From: Tenrec ecaudatus
Lineage: Eukaryota > Chordata > Mammalia > Afrosoricida > Tenrecidae
NCBI RefSeq assembly: GCF_050624435.1
Contig: NC_134542.1
Coordinates: 15,495,997-15,559,996, forward strand
Reading direction: 5' to 3'
DNA: 64,000 bases
Below, piece by piece: positions 31,350-41,699 of this stretch (positions are counted from its first letter, which is position 1; each line of letters starts with the position of its first letter). The translations under genes were made by a program, and so were the position numbers. The notes under the pieces are model-generated. The model saw nothing but the letters and a program-made list of their open reading frames with translations. It searched no databases and was not told where the DNA came from.

Positions 31350-31560
31350 AGTACCAGTTGCTAGTGAATCAATTCCAACTCATGGCAATGCATGGGTATC
31401 AGCATAGCTCTATACTCCGTAGGGCTCTTGGGGGGTGATATTTCAGAAGCTGATTACCAGGCCTTTCTTCTGAGGCGATTTTGGGTGAATTCCAACCTCC
31501 AGTCTTTCAGTTGGCAATCAAGTATGTTAACTATTTCTATCACCCAAGGATTCTTTCTAT
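31350..31560 (-). mobile_element. AfroSINE variant (CCAGGC-type), antisense
   Basis: CCAGTTGCTAGTGAATCAAT, TCCAACTCATGGCAATGCAT, GATTACCAGGCCTTTCTTCT, GAGGCGATTTTGGGTGAATT, AGTCTTTCAGTTGGCAATCA and ATCACCCAAGGATTC follow the variant's reversed order well. Confidence 0.8.
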
Positions 31561-31574
31561 GGTCACTTTGTTGT

Positions 31575-31765
31575 TATTGCTACTGTTGTTTTCTACCATC
31601 CAACCAATCCCAGCTCACAGTGGCCCCGTGTGACAGTGTAGGGCTTTCTTGGCTGTAATCCTTACAGAAGCAGATCCCCAGGGATCACTGCTGTGGAGCT
31701 GGTGAATTGCCAACCTTGCTGCGAGCAGCCAAGCACTTCACCATTGCACCACAGGAGTTCCTTTC
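31575..31765 (-). mobile_element. AfroSINE, antisense
   Basis: CCATCCAACCAATCCCAGCT, CACAGTGGCCCCGTGTGACA, GGCTGTAATCCTTACAGAAG, GAGCTGGTGAATTGCCAACC and CCATTGCACCACAGGAGTTC: a reversed AfroSINE directly after the variant copy. Confidence 0.8.
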
Positions 31766-31769
31766 CACG

Positions 31770-32085
31770 GTCGCTACAATAAAGAAGACCAATGAAGGAT
31801 CAACGCATTTGAATGATGGTGCCGGCGAAAAATACCGAAAGTGCTATAGACCGCCAAAAGACCGAGCACGTCCATCTTGGAAGAAGCACAGCCAGAACGC
31901 TCCTCAGAGTCAAGGATGACAAGACTTGAGCGGACATACTTTGGACATGTTATGTCGGGAGAGATCATTTCCTGGAGAAGGACATCATGCTTGGTAAAGC
32001 AGAGGACCAGGCAGTGTTTCACTCTGCTCTACACAGGGTCACGGAGTCCGAACCAATTTGGTGGCACGTAACAACAACAACACGG
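31770..32085 (+). mobile_element. RTE LINE ORF2 end and 3' end, with internal deletion
   Basis: ATCAACGCATTTGAATGATG, CCATCTTGGAAGAAGCACAG, TACTTTGGACATGTTATGTC, GGACATCATGCTTGGTAAAG then a jump to ACCAGGCAGTGTTTCACTCT, and the end GTGGCACGTAACAACAACAA. About 140 bp present in the copy at 33600-34005 (the AAGACCCTCCATGCGATGGG part) is missing between GTAAAGCAGAGG and ACCAGGCAG. Confidence 0.85.
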
Positions 32086-32089
32086 TGCT

Positions 32090-33070
32090 TGTCAAGGATA
32101 GGCACAGGTTTGTTTTCAGCTAGGCCAAAGAATCTTCTATCATGACTCTGATCATACCTATAACCTGAAGTTCCTTTATGAATGCCATTAATCATAAGAT
32201 AGCAAAAAGACTGAGAATGAATAAATAACGGAATGAGGAAAATCTAGCTCCACGACTATAAATAAAGTTCAAAGCACATGGCCTTCAATGAAGCCTCCCC
32301 GCCATCCTTAAAAAACAAAACAAAAAACTCAGCAGATCAGCATCAGTCCAGGTTTGTTGCAGGCCATGTCAGGTGGACAGAGTTAGGAAATACTGATATG
32401 ATAGGATTGAAGGAAGTCTCCATTATTAAGACTGAACATCAAAACCGAGACATGCGGGATGCAGGCTTAGTAGGCAAAATAGAGTTGCTAGCCTAGGGTT
32501 TTTTTCCTAAACAAATGGACTATGCTGAACTAGCAACTTTCCCCTGATAGCAGATCAGCATTTCTTGAAATCAAACGGTCATATTTTCCGCCATAGCAAT
32601 CACTGGTTTGATGACATAAGCAACATTTCTGGTCCCTGTTTTTAGGGAAGTTATATTCCACTGGAATATTTCTAGCATGGGAGGGTATTTGAGGTAAACC
32701 ATTTTCTTGTCATTGGTACTAAAAACAAAGGTCAAGGACTACCCGAGTCTCTCTTGAGAGGGTCTGAGAACATTGCTCACAGCCAAAGAATTCTGTAACC
32801 TTGACAATTTTGTTCAGAGGAGAACAAAGAAGCATATTTGTAACTGTGTAAGATATATAACCTCAAATAATTTAAAGAGGCTGGTGGAGGGCTTGTGGAC
32901 CATGAAAATATGATAACAATAACTGTTTATTCCAACAACCATAAATATACAAGCACTAAGAAGGTCACAGACCCATGCTTACTTTGTGAAAGCATAGTAC
33001 GGTTAGCCTCCCTAACACGCTTGATAGCACCACCACATGTGTTTCCAAGTACTTTGAGCTGATTCTACAT
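32090..33070. other. No recognised feature
   Basis: About 980 bp of AT-rich unique-looking sequence. A 72-codon frame at 32278-32496 has no recognisable features. Confidence 0.4.
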
Positions 33071-33084
33071 ATTATGGGGCTGGA

Positions 33085-33285
33085 GCCCTGGTAGCATGGT
33101 GGTTACGTGTCAGGCTGCAAACCAAAAGGCCAGCAGTTTGAAACCACCAGTCATTCTGTGCAAGGCTTTTCACCCCCATAAAGAATTAGAGCTCAGAAAC
33201 CCACAAGAGCAGTTCTACCTGGTCCTGTAGGGTACTAGGAGTTGTAATCAACTGGATGGCAGGGAGTTTGGTGTTTGAGTTACTG
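33085..33285 (+). mobile_element. AfroSINE, near full length
   Basis: GGAGCCCTGGTAGCATGGTG, GTTACGTGTCAGGCTGCAAA, GGCCAGCAGTTTGAAACCAC, AAAGAATTAGAGCTCAGAAA, AGTTCTACCTGGTCCTGTAG and ATCAACTGGATGGCAGGGAG. Head and tail are both well kept. Confidence 0.92.
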
Positions 33286-33324
33286 ACTTAGGGAAAGTTT
33301 ACTATTCCCTTGAAGGTCTCTAGA

Positions 33325-33525
33325 TGGTGCAAATAGTAGATCGTCAGCTACTAACCAGAATGCTGGCAGTTAAAATCCATTCTACCTCTCTGTGGAAGAA
33401 AGGTCTGGGGGCCTGCTTAGAGAAGCGTAATTCATTGAACACCCTATGGAGCACAGTTGGACCTAGAAGTACAAGGGGTTGCCATGAGTTGCAATTGACT
33501 CCATGTCAACAGGAATGGTTTTCAC
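33325..33525 (+). mobile_element. AfroSINE variant, sense
   Basis: GATGGTGCAAATAGTAGATC, GTCAGCTACTAACCAGAATG, CTGGCAGTTAAAATCCATTC, ACACCCTATGGAGCACAGTT, GGGGTTGCCATGAGTTGCAA and TTGACTCCATGTCAACAGGA. This is the sense form of the CCAGGC-type variant. Confidence 0.8.
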
Positions 33526-33599
33526 TATAGTTTTAACAGATCCAACTTGGTTCTCCACTTAGATGCCACAGAGGTGGCGTGATAGCGCAGTGAGGAATG

Positions 33600-34005
33600 G
33601 GTTGGGCGGCGCAACGAAGAAGGAAGGCTGCAAAAGGATCAAAGCCTCTGAAGTAGAGTGTTGGTGAGGTCTATGAACTACACAGTGGACAACCAAACGA
33701 AGGCCCCCATCTGCTTTGGAAAGAAGTACAGCCAGAATGCTCCTTAGAATCGAGAGGGAGACTTCCTCTCACATCCTTGGCACATGCTATCAGGAAGGAC
33801 GAGTCCCTGGAGAAGGACACCGTGCTTGGTAAAGTAGAGGATCACTGACAAAGAGAAAGACCCTCCATGCGATGGGTGAAGAGCGGCTGCAACCACGGGT
33901 GCTCAGAGAGGAAGCAGTGTGGGGATGGCACAGGAACAGGCCACGCTTCATTCTGTTACAAGGCTGACTCTTAACCACAGTGATTGTCAGCAATGACACA
34001 AATCC
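33600..34005 (+). mobile_element. RTE LINE ORF2 end and 3' end
   Basis: AAAGAAGTACAGCCAGAATG, CTCCTTAGAATCGAGAGGG, CACATCCTTGGCACATGCTA, GAAGGACACCGTGCTTGGTA, AAGTAGAGGATCACTGACAA, AGAAAGACCCTCCATGCGAT and GGCACAGGAACAGGCCACGC are in the conserved RTE order. It retains the part deleted in the copy at 31770. Confidence 0.85.
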
Positions 34006-34009
34006 ACAT

Positions 34010-34900
34010 AGACCAGGTTATACTCTGACAGGATAAATAGAAATGGAAAGAGTACCTCCAACTCTGTGGCCAAGAAACTCCTTTCTTTCTAAACAATATT
34101 TGGTGAAAATATAGGTAATAAAACATGCACCCATTCAACATTTTCTATGTATGTATAGATACAGTTTGTATGTCTAGATAGTCTAATGGCATTGCTTACA
34201 ATCTTCACAATGTGTGACTGTTCTTGAACTCTCTCCTCATTTTGTTTTGCCACCATGAACTTTGCCTCTGTGTTTTCAAGTTACTGTTGTCAATTTGATC
34301 TCATAAAAATTATTATTTAAATTAGAGTGCACTGCTCAAGGTGAACATTCTTTACTGTTATATAAGCTTAAAAGCTGACTTCATGGGATTGCTTCCCTTT
34401 GAGGCTTAAAGATATCTCAGGACAATAGGCTCATGAGACCCCAGACTGAATAGGTCTATACATATTTGTAATTCTGTTCCACATTTTTCTCTTTTTGATC
34501 AGGATCTGTCTATTGGGCTTTGGTCAAAACATTCAGTCATTGATTCCAGGGACTGTATCACTTTTCTGGTCTCATGACAAGGGATACTCAAGGAATCCAT
34601 TAGACCTACATCCTATTTATTCTTTTGATTCCTGGGTCTTCTCCTTCTCTGCTTTTTTTTGGCAGCTAGAGACAACGTGGATAGCCTCTCACAAGTTTTA
34701 AATGCCCTATGAACTTGGAAAGTAGGACAGAGACTCTAAAAATAATATTAGGTTAATTGACTGAGCACACATTGATGACCTTCAAACCAAGAAAACTCGC
34801 CCCATGAGGTGTTCAATTGTACCTGGATTGTAGCACCAATTGCTGCCTTATTTATCTAATAATATTATTAATTTGGGGAATTGATATTGTGATAAATTTA
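34010..34900. other. No recognised feature
   Basis: About 890 bp, AT-rich. The 68-codon frame at 34495-34701 has no recognised domain. Confidence 0.4.
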
Positions 34901-34904
34901 TCTT

Positions 34905-35015
34905 GTCATTGTTTTTAGGTGCTATGAAGCTAGTTTCAACTCATAGTAACCCAGTACAGCAGAATGTCCTAGGCCAGCCTCTCAATTGCTGCTCTGTTTG
35001 AGTCACTTGATATAC
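34905..35015 (-). mobile_element. RTE LINE 3' tip, antisense
   Basis: TTGTCATTGTTTTTAGGTGC, TTTCAACTCATAGTAACCCA, GTACAGCAGAATGTCCTAGG and TGCTCTGTTTGAGTCAC match the reversed RTE terminus with heavy divergence. Confidence 0.55.
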
Positions 35016-35019
35016 CCAT

Positions 35020-35067
35020 TATATCAATGCATATATATACATATATATACATACACACACATACATA
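35020..35067 (+). repeat. AT/AC-rich low-complexity stretch
   Basis: Mixed ATAC and CACA repeats, immediately left of the solo LTR; the LTR's target duplication lies in this stretch. Confidence 0.85.
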
Positions 35068-35553
35068 TTTGTTAGTCTGGGTTGACTAGAGCAACAAATC
35101 CAGAGACACTCATATTGTGTAAGAGAGAACTTTATATCAAAGAGAAATTATACATTAAGAAAACACCCAGATCAAGTTCATAAATCCAATATTACCCCAT
35201 ATGTCAATACTAGTCCATAAATTCCTCCTTAGACTCACACAGCCATGCAATGATGCTGAATGCAGGAAGATCACAGGCCAGTGGGTGGAAAGTCTTATGG
35301 ATCCAGTGGCGTTGTAAGCATCTCAGCACTGGCGTGGGTCTCCACGTGGCTCCTCCAGCTCCAGGGCTCTGGCTGCATCAGTATAGCTCCATGGGGCTTG
35401 TCAGCAGGAAAACAAAGCAGAGTGTGTAGGCCTGGCCTCCAGTGAGATATTTATTTCTGTTGCACCTCCAAATGAGGTCATCAAGCTGCAACCTGATTGA
35501 CAGGCTAACCTCCACCCCTTTGCAAATTGACAGGAGATTATGAAGCTGTCACA
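35068..35553 (+). mobile_element. Solo LTR, family A (ERVL-like), copy 2 with perfect 5-bp TSD
   Basis: A 486-bp element beginning TTTGTTAGTCTGGGTTGACT (consensus start TGTGTTAG, so the second base is mutated) and ending ATTATGAAGCTGTCACA. The direct repeats ACATA at 35063-35067 and 35554-35558 are identical, 5 bp as for ERVL. Internal landmarks shared with copy 1: TAAGAGAGAACTTTATATCA, AAGAAAACACCCAGATCAAG, GCAGGAAGATCACAGGCCAG and CCTGATTGACAGGCTAACC. Confidence 0.88.
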
Positions 35554-35749
35554 ACATACATTAATACGTATCACACTGTTCATAGCTGTCAAAGTCCTGG
35601 CACAGTGTTCCTGTTCCCGCTCTCTCCCTCTCTGTCTATGCATCTATATCACCACACTTGTCATCCTTCTCTTTCTCTGATGTACATCCTAGCAAAGACA
35701 ATCCTGTATGGCAAATTGTGCAAGTTTCACCTCTATTTGTTTTTGCTGG

Positions 35750-35935
35750 GTGCTGTCAAATAGATTTTTGATACATAATAACCCCATTAGACAGAGTAGA
35801 ACTTGCCCCATGGTTTTCTAGACCGTAATCTTTACAAATCGCCAGGCGTTTCTTTTGCAGAGTGACTGGGCGTATTCAAGTCACCAAATTTCATTGCGCA
35901 GTTATGCACTTAACCGTTGCACCACCAAGTCTCCT
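35750..35935 (-). mobile_element. AfroSINE, antisense
   Basis: GGTGCTGTCAAATAGATTTT, TAACCCCATTAGACAGAGTA, GAACTTGCCCCATGGTTTTC, AATCTTTACAAATCGCCAGG, and GCACTTAACCGTTGCACCAC give the reversed SINE from tail to head. Confidence 0.82.
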
Positions 35936-35954
35936 GAGTGTATGTCAAGTCTCC

Positions 35955-36310
35955 CTTACTGCCATAAATTTAAAAATCATTGATTCCAGAAATTGAGTCT
36001 CTCTTCTGTCCCCCCTCACTCCACCCCTCATGATCAGCCACCATTCATCTTTACCTATTTACCTGTTTTGTCATTTCATATCAGTGAGTTCATACATCCT
36101 TGCATTATTGATACAGTCTAATGTCTCTGAGGTTCATCCAAGTTGGGGCATGTTTCAGAGCTTCATTCCTTTAGAACTGAGTCATATTCCGCGTATGTGA
36201 GTCCCACATTTTGTGTATCTGTTCATCTGTTGGTGGGCACTCCGGTCATGTCTACCTTTTTAACTGTTTTTAACAGTGTTGCAATAAACATAGGTGTATA
36301 CTGACCAAAA
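35955..36310 (-). mobile_element. Old L1M-like 3' UTR, antisense
   Basis: CATATCAGTGAGTTCATACA, GAGGTTCATCCAAGTTGGGG, CATGTTTCAGAGCTTCATTC, GAACTGAGTCATATTCCGCG, TATCTGTTCATCTGTTGGTG and GTTGCAATAAACATAGG are the standard antisense words of old L1 3' regions. Confidence 0.75.
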
Positions 36311-36429
36311 CAGTTCTTAATCTAATCAAAATTCCAGGTGGGTCATTGGTCCTAGAATGTAAATGTAACACAGTGGAATTCATGACCCATGCTCCATCTC
36401 AGAGCAGTGTTGCCTTTGGAAAAGTATAT

Positions 36430-36625
36430 TCCAGACTGAAACAGACTAGGAATAAAGGCCTGGCAACCTACTTCCTAAAATGAGTCAATAGAAGCCTTAC
36501 CTATTACCAAGTCATATCTTCATCAAGGGAATGGTACAGGACCAGGCAGTGTTTCATGCAGTTGTGCATGGGGTGACTCTGAGTCAAAGGTTATCTAGAC
36601 TTGGCTAACCACAGCAACAACCATG
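36430..36625 (+). mobile_element. RTE derivative with 5' end joined to 3' end
   Basis: CCAGACTGAAACAGACTAGG, AATAAAGGCCTGGCAACCTA and GAAGCCTTACC are RTE 5'-region words (antisense counterparts at 47705-47810 and 51110-51180). Forty bases later comes the 3' end: TGGTACAGGACCAGGCAGTG, TTTCATGCAGTTGTGCATGG and CACAGCAACAAC. Everything between is absent, as in 26205-26755 but more extreme. Confidence 0.6.
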
Positions 36626-36699
36626 GCTGATGGATCGTATTTGTTTTAGTCTTGATTGCAAGATGAGGGCATGTCATAGACTGTGTCTTGAACTGTAAC

Positions 36700-36785
36700 T
36701 TTTAGCCATTGGAAACCCAAGGGAACACAATTCTATTTGATACTCGAAGTCACCATGAGTCACAATCAACTCAATGACAACTGGC
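36700..36785 (+). mobile_element. AfroSINE 3' half
   Basis: AGCCATTGGAAACCCAAGGG, AACACAATTCTATTTGATAC, GTCACCATGAGTCACAATCA and ACTCAATGACAACTGGCC match the 3' half. Confidence 0.6.
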
Positions 36786-37163
36786 CTCTGTATGCTTGAT
36801 GAGGAGAAAAATTCTCATTTAGAGGTTTAGAGATCCAGGTTTAGAGATCTCAGAAAAAGATTTAATTAATTTTTTCACCCTTTGTTCCAAGCTTCTCTAG
36901 AACTCTAAATCCAGGTATGGAAAAAGAGGTCTAACAGGTCTACCTGTGGGTAAGCTCTTGGCATCGCCAATAGTCTTTGTAGAGGTTTGATCTGACTCAG
37001 GGTACACAGTGAGTTATAGTCAATTAATAGAGCCCTTCTAGCCATAATTCTTTTTGCAATACATTATGATTCTGGTCTCTATATGTCTGAGGCTATAGTC
37101 CCATTTGGAGGGCCTTCTGTACTATGCTAATGGCCAGGATTAAGGTGAAGTTAATACGTGATC

Positions 37164-37604
37164 TCAGTAGAGGGCTGTGAACCAAACCACACCCTTTGTT
37201 TCCTTGGGGGCATCTTTCAGACTCCACCTGAGTGGAGGATGTGACTTTAGACATAATCCCTTATTTTCTTTGGGTGAGGTATATATTCTGGCACTGCTGT
37301 ATGGTTCTAACCCAAATACTCTCCCCTGAAAAGTCATATCTTTATTTCCTGGCTGAGCTTTGGTAGAGGCAAGAAGACCTGCTGTGACTTTTGGATAGTT
37401 TTTGCTTCTGGCTCTGGACCCTGCACTGGACTCCTCTCTGCCAGATTTGAGACTGAATAGCTCCCACCACCGAGTGAGACGTTTCCTCAATGTTTTGTGA
37501 ATTCTGGAACGTTGCAGTGAATTGAAGGACCCAGGGACATGAAGGAAGATACTCAAGGAAGGAGTGGTGGACGACTGGATCTGAATCTTGGAAGACTTAG
37601 CCAT
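37164..37604 (-). other. Unassigned 146-codon open frame
   Basis: One of the few long frames not explained by a recognised repeat. It begins MAKSSKIQIQSSTT, is rich in Lys, Ser and Arg, has RIHKTLRKRLTRWWELFSLK near residues 33-52 and ends in KETKGVVWFTALY. I recognise no domain, membrane segment or signal peptide, and the motif set does not match an L1 or RTE protein in this window. It could be a fragment of an unrecognised retroelement, a processed pseudogene, or chance. No splice or promoter evidence was seen. Confidence 0.2.
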
Positions 37605-37859
37605 TTGGTACTTCTTTAATCTCTAACTCCTTGGAGCTAGTTTGGTATTAATTTTTCTAAAAGAAAGTATGCCCTCACCCAGGACCTTTATGACTGTGTC
37701 AATAAGAGAGATGATATGAAATAACCACAATCATTACCATGTATTGAGAATACATTAGGTGCAGAGAATGTGCTTGATGACTTTATGCCATATCTCACTG
37801 GGTCCATAAAACAGCCTAGGGTAGTGGGACAAGAGGAAAGTCAAAGGGAATAGAGGAAA

Positions 37860-38942
37860 GAGCCAGAAGGCAAAGGTCATTTATATAAATCTAAATACAA
37901 GCATGTGCATATGTAAATATAGTTATACGTGAGGATGGGGAAATAGATCCATGTGCATATATGTATAGGTTTAGTACTAAGGTAGCAGATGGACATTGGG
38001 CCTCCACTCAAGTACTCCCTCAATGCAAGAATACTTTGTTCTATATTCCATGACGCTCACCTTCCCAACATAATCGCGATGCATACGAAAATGTAGTGAA
38101 GAAAGTTGATGGTGCCTGGCTATCAAAAGATATAGCATCTGGGATCTTAAAGGCTTAAAGGTAACAAGGGACCATCGAGCTCAGAACCAACAAAGTCCAC
38201 ATGGAAGAAGCACACCAGCCTGTGTGATCACAAGATGTCGAAGGGATAAGGTATCAGGCATCATCAGAACAAAAAAAATCTTATCACTGTGAATGAAGTG
38301 GGGAGTGTGGAGTGGAGACCCAAAGCTCATCTGTAGGCCACTGGACATCCCCTTATGGAAGAGTCATGGGGAGGAGACCAGCCAGTCAGTGTGCAATGTA
38401 GCAACGATGAAACGTACAACTTTCCTCTAGTTCCTAAATGCTTCTCCACCCCCCACCCCCTGCCACTATCATGATCCCAATTCTACCTTACAAGTCTGGC
38501 TAGACCAGAGGATGTACACTGGTACAGATAGGAACTGGAAATGCAGGGAATCCACAGCGGATGATCCCTTCAGGACCAATGGTGCTAGTGGCAATACCAG
38601 GAGGGTGGAGGGAAGGTGGGGTAGAAAGGGGGAACCGATTACAAGGATCTACATATAACCTCTTCCCTGGGGGACAGACAACAGAAAAGTAGGTAAAGGG
38701 AGACGTTGGAGAGTGCAAGATATGAAAAAATAATAATTAATAAATTATCCAGGGCTCATTAGGGAGGGGGGAGCATGGAGGGAGGGGAAAAGTGAGGAGC
38801 TGATGCCAGGGGCTTAGGTGGAGAGCAAATGTTTTGAGAATGATGAGGGCAATAAATGTACAAATGTGCTTTACACAACTGATGTATGTATGGATTGTGA
38901 TAAGAGTTGTATGAGCCCCTAATAAAATGATTTTTTAAAAAG
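37860..38942 (+). mobile_element. G-rich L1-type 3'-end family, longest copy
   Basis: At least 1.08 kb: ATTTATATAAATCTAAATAC, GGTAGCAGATGGACATTGGG, CCTCCACTCAAGTACTCCCT, GTTGATGGTGCCTGGCTATC, GATCTTAAAGGCTTAAAGGT, ACATGGAAGAAGCACACCAG, GCCACTGGACATCCCCTTAT, GTCAGTGTGCAATGTAGCAA, CTACCTTACAAGTCTGGC, the G-rich tract near 38600-38630, and the end CCCCTAATAAAATGATTTTT. The G-rich polypurine tract and AATAAA end are as in L1 3' UTRs. The left edge is uncertain. Confidence 0.85.
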
Positions 38943-39052
38943 AAAAGAAAATGATGGTGACAACATATGTACAAATGTGCTTGACACAATGGATGTATAT
39001 ATGGATTGTGATAAGAGCTGTATGAGCTACTAATAAAATTATTTTTTAAAAA
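38943..39052 (+). mobile_element. Second short LINE 3'-end copy, placed tail-to-head
   Basis: TGTACAAATGTGCTTGACAC, AATGGATGTATATATGGATT, GTGATAAGAGCTGTATGAGC and CTAATAAAATTATTTTTTAA: a ~110-bp terminal copy directly after the A-rich tail of the preceding copy, probably inserted into that tail. Confidence 0.85.
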
Positions 39053-39054
39053 CG

Positions 39055-39720
39055 GCCTTGGGAATGATCTTGGGTGTTAGCTCCATTTTCATGAAAAGCC
39101 AAGGCTCAGAAAAAATACACTCAAGCTCATACTGAAAATGATCTTTCTGACTCCAGAGAACTATGTTCCTCAATGTTCTGGAGCCAAACTTGGCCTGATG
39201 TGGTCTAGGTCAAAGAGAACAATATCATTGGATTCAGCTCAAATCCAAATCCCATCCTCAAGCTGCCCCAGGGAGTTGGGCATAGAGGAAGACTAGAACA
39301 ACAGTGTTCCATTTTTGTGGACATTCAATGGGAATGGCTCACTGTTTGTTTTTCATTCAAGTCCCCTGTGGGCCAACACATTGCCAGCACACAATTGAAC
39401 GTAGTCTTAACACCGCAATGAGTTAGATTGATTGTAAGATGTAATGAGAGCTGGCAGGAAGAATTTAAGGAGCAGCCTTGTTATCTTAATTGTCGGTAAT
39501 GATTATGAGTTCGTATAAGGAAATTGCCTGGCCTAGAATCCAGAATTTGTTTTCTATTCTTGAACTCTGAATTACCTGATTTACTTCCCTGAAATTTTAA
39601 TGTTTGCTTTTAAAAAATAGAAGACTTATGGTTTAAGTAGTAGTATTCTATTATTTCAACAGCAACTAACAACAACAGCAATTTTATTTAAAATAGTCCA
39701 TAAACCAAAAATCCTACAAA
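39055..39720. other. Repeat-poor stretch
   Basis: About 665 bp. The part 39400-39600 is AT-rich with homeodomain-like ATTA words (TTATCTTAATTGTCGG, GTAATGATTATGAG) and no repeat landmark; a possible conserved non-coding element, unproven. Confidence 0.3.
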
Positions 39721-39724
39721 TGTC

Positions 39725-39830
39725 CAGTCAATTTTGATGCCAAGCAACAATATAGGGCCGAGTAGAACTGCCTCCCAGTGTTTCCAAGGTTACAATTTGA
39801 TGTCTGATGGCTCTTGAATGAAAGCAGAGA
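39725..39830 (-). mobile_element. AfroSINE fragment, antisense
   Basis: CAATTTTGATGCCAAGCAAC, GGCCGAGTAGAACTGCCTCC and GTTTCCAAGGTTACAATTTG look like the reversed SINE 3' half. Confidence 0.45.
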
Positions 39831-39844
39831 ACACTAGAAAGATG

Positions 39845-40820
39845 TTTATGTGTGTTTTTGTCATAATACAAAGGCATTTGCCTGTGTGGATCATAACAAA
39901 CTATGGATAACCTTGAGAAGAATGGGAATTCCAGAGTGCTCCATTGTGCTCAAGTGGGACCTGGACATGCACCAGGAGGCAACCGTTCAAATAAAACAAG
40001 GGAATCCCGCGTGGTGTAACATGAGGAAATGTGTGTCATGGTTATATCCTTTCACCACACTTAGTCTGTATGCTGAGCAAGCCATCTGAGAACCTGAACT
40101 ATATGAAGAAGAATGGGACATCAGGGTTGGAGGAAGGCTTACTACCAACCCTCCACTTGCACACGACACAACCTTGCTTGCTGAAAGTGAGAAGGGCTTG
40201 AAGCACTTGCGGAGAAAACATAAAGCCTTCAGTATGGATCGCAACACACGGTAAAGAAAACAAAAAAGATCGCAACTGCACCCAGAGACACCTTATGATA
40301 AATGGAGACCAGCCTGACATAGTCAGAGATTTTCCCCGGATCCATAATCAGAGCTCATGGAATAACTTGTTTAAGTGTTACAGTGTTAAAAGGGCAGAAC
40401 CAGCGCTTTGACTCCTAAGGTGCTCCTGGCTCGACCCAAGGCATTTTCAGTCCCCTTATGTATATGTGAAATTAGACAATAAGAAATACCACCGAAGAGT
40501 CGATGCACCTGACTGACGGTGTTGGAGAAGACTGACAATGTCGTGGACCACTGGAAGAACTCCTTGGATGTGAGGATGGCAAGTCTTTGCCTCGCATCTG
40601 AGCACATTTTATCACGAGAGATTGGTCCTTGGAGCAGGGCATTGCGCATGGTAAGGGGTCAGCGAGAGAGGGGACCATGCGCTGTGCGCTGGATTGGAAC
40701 CATGGCTTCCACGATGAGCTGAACTACGGCAATCCTAAGGATGGCACCCCGACAGGCAGTTTTGTTCCCTCGGGGCTCCCGAATCAGAACCAGTTCCCTG
40801 GCACTAAACAACAACAATCT
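39845..40820 (+). mobile_element. RTE LINE reverse-transcriptase to 3' end, decayed
   Basis: The frame at 39850-40089 reads AFACVDHNKLWITLRRMGIP, a conserved RTE/BovB reverse-transcriptase segment (A-F-D-x-V-D-H core, here with F-A-C-V-D). Later pieces: CACACGACACAACCTTGCTT (the site of the YADDT box, here decoded around H-D-T), AATACCACCGAAGAGTCGAT, GACCACTGGAAGAACTCCTT, GGAGCAGGGCATTGCGCATG, and the end GAATCAGAACCAGTTCCCTG then AAACAACAACAAT. Frameshifts break it; no activity is expected. Confidence 0.85.
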
Positions 40821-40824
40821 TTAT

Positions 40825-41379
40825 GCAAGCAGATTGCAAACACTACTGCTCTTCCGGAGCTGTGTTGGCCAGATAATGGGAACATACATGTGGCTGTAGC
40901 TGTTTTGATCAAAATGACAGTTAAAATTATAGTTCAAGCACCCTCCATGTTCTCCTTGGCAGTGTCCTTGCTGTGAATGTGTCAACATATCCAGGATCAT
41001 TCCCAGGTAAAGCCATGCTCACTGATTCAAGCTAACTAGCTCAAATGTCACCTTGGACGTGAGAGGCTTTCTCCCTCTTTTTTTGTTGTGAAAAGGTGTA
41101 AAGGAGATTTTTTTTGACCCAAACTGCGTGATTGAATTTAACTTGGTTCTTGCTAAACTAGACCTCTCATAGAATTTGGTTGGTTTTCTAGTGTGCCTTC
41201 CTGGGAGACTGTTTATCCTTCCTTACAAACTTCTTTTATCTGAGTATGTGAATCTCTAGGAGCCATAAATTGAAAAGTAATTTCCCTCTCTGGTTAACTC
41301 CCCAGATGTGAAGAAAATGAACTCTAAGGAAAGGCATCTTGATAAAGCTGGCTTTGTATAAAGTGAGATGTAGTAAAAG
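40825..41379. other. No recognised feature
   Basis: About 555 bp; nothing recognised. Confidence 0.4.
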
Positions 41380-41387
41380 AAAGGTTT

Positions 41388-41675
41388 AATGACCTATCTG
41401 TAACCCCCTCCCAGGGGTATGGACAACAGATAAGGGGGTAAAGGGAGAGATCAGACAGTACAAGACATAGAAAAATAACGATAATTTATAAATTATCAAG
41501 GGTTCAGGAGCAAGGGAGGGAGGGAGGGGGCTGGAGGGAAAAAATTATGATATCAAAGGTCAAGTAGTAAGAAAATGTTTTGAAAATGATGATGGCAACA
41601 AATGTACAAATGTGTTGGACACTATGGATTGTGATAAGAGTTGTACGAGCCCCCAATAAAATGATTTTTTTAAAA
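41388..41675 (+). mobile_element. G-rich L1-type 3'-end family, truncated copy with TSD
   Basis: Starts around AACCCCCTCCCAGGGGTATG, then GACATAGAAAAATAACGATA, a G-rich tract at 41510-41545, AAAATGTTTTGAAAATGATG and CCCCCAATAAAATGATTTTT. The repeats AAAGGTTT lie at 41380-41387 and 41676-41683. A true 5'-truncated insertion. Confidence 0.85.
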
Positions 41676-41699
41676 AAAGGTTTTGTTGGGTTTTTTTCA

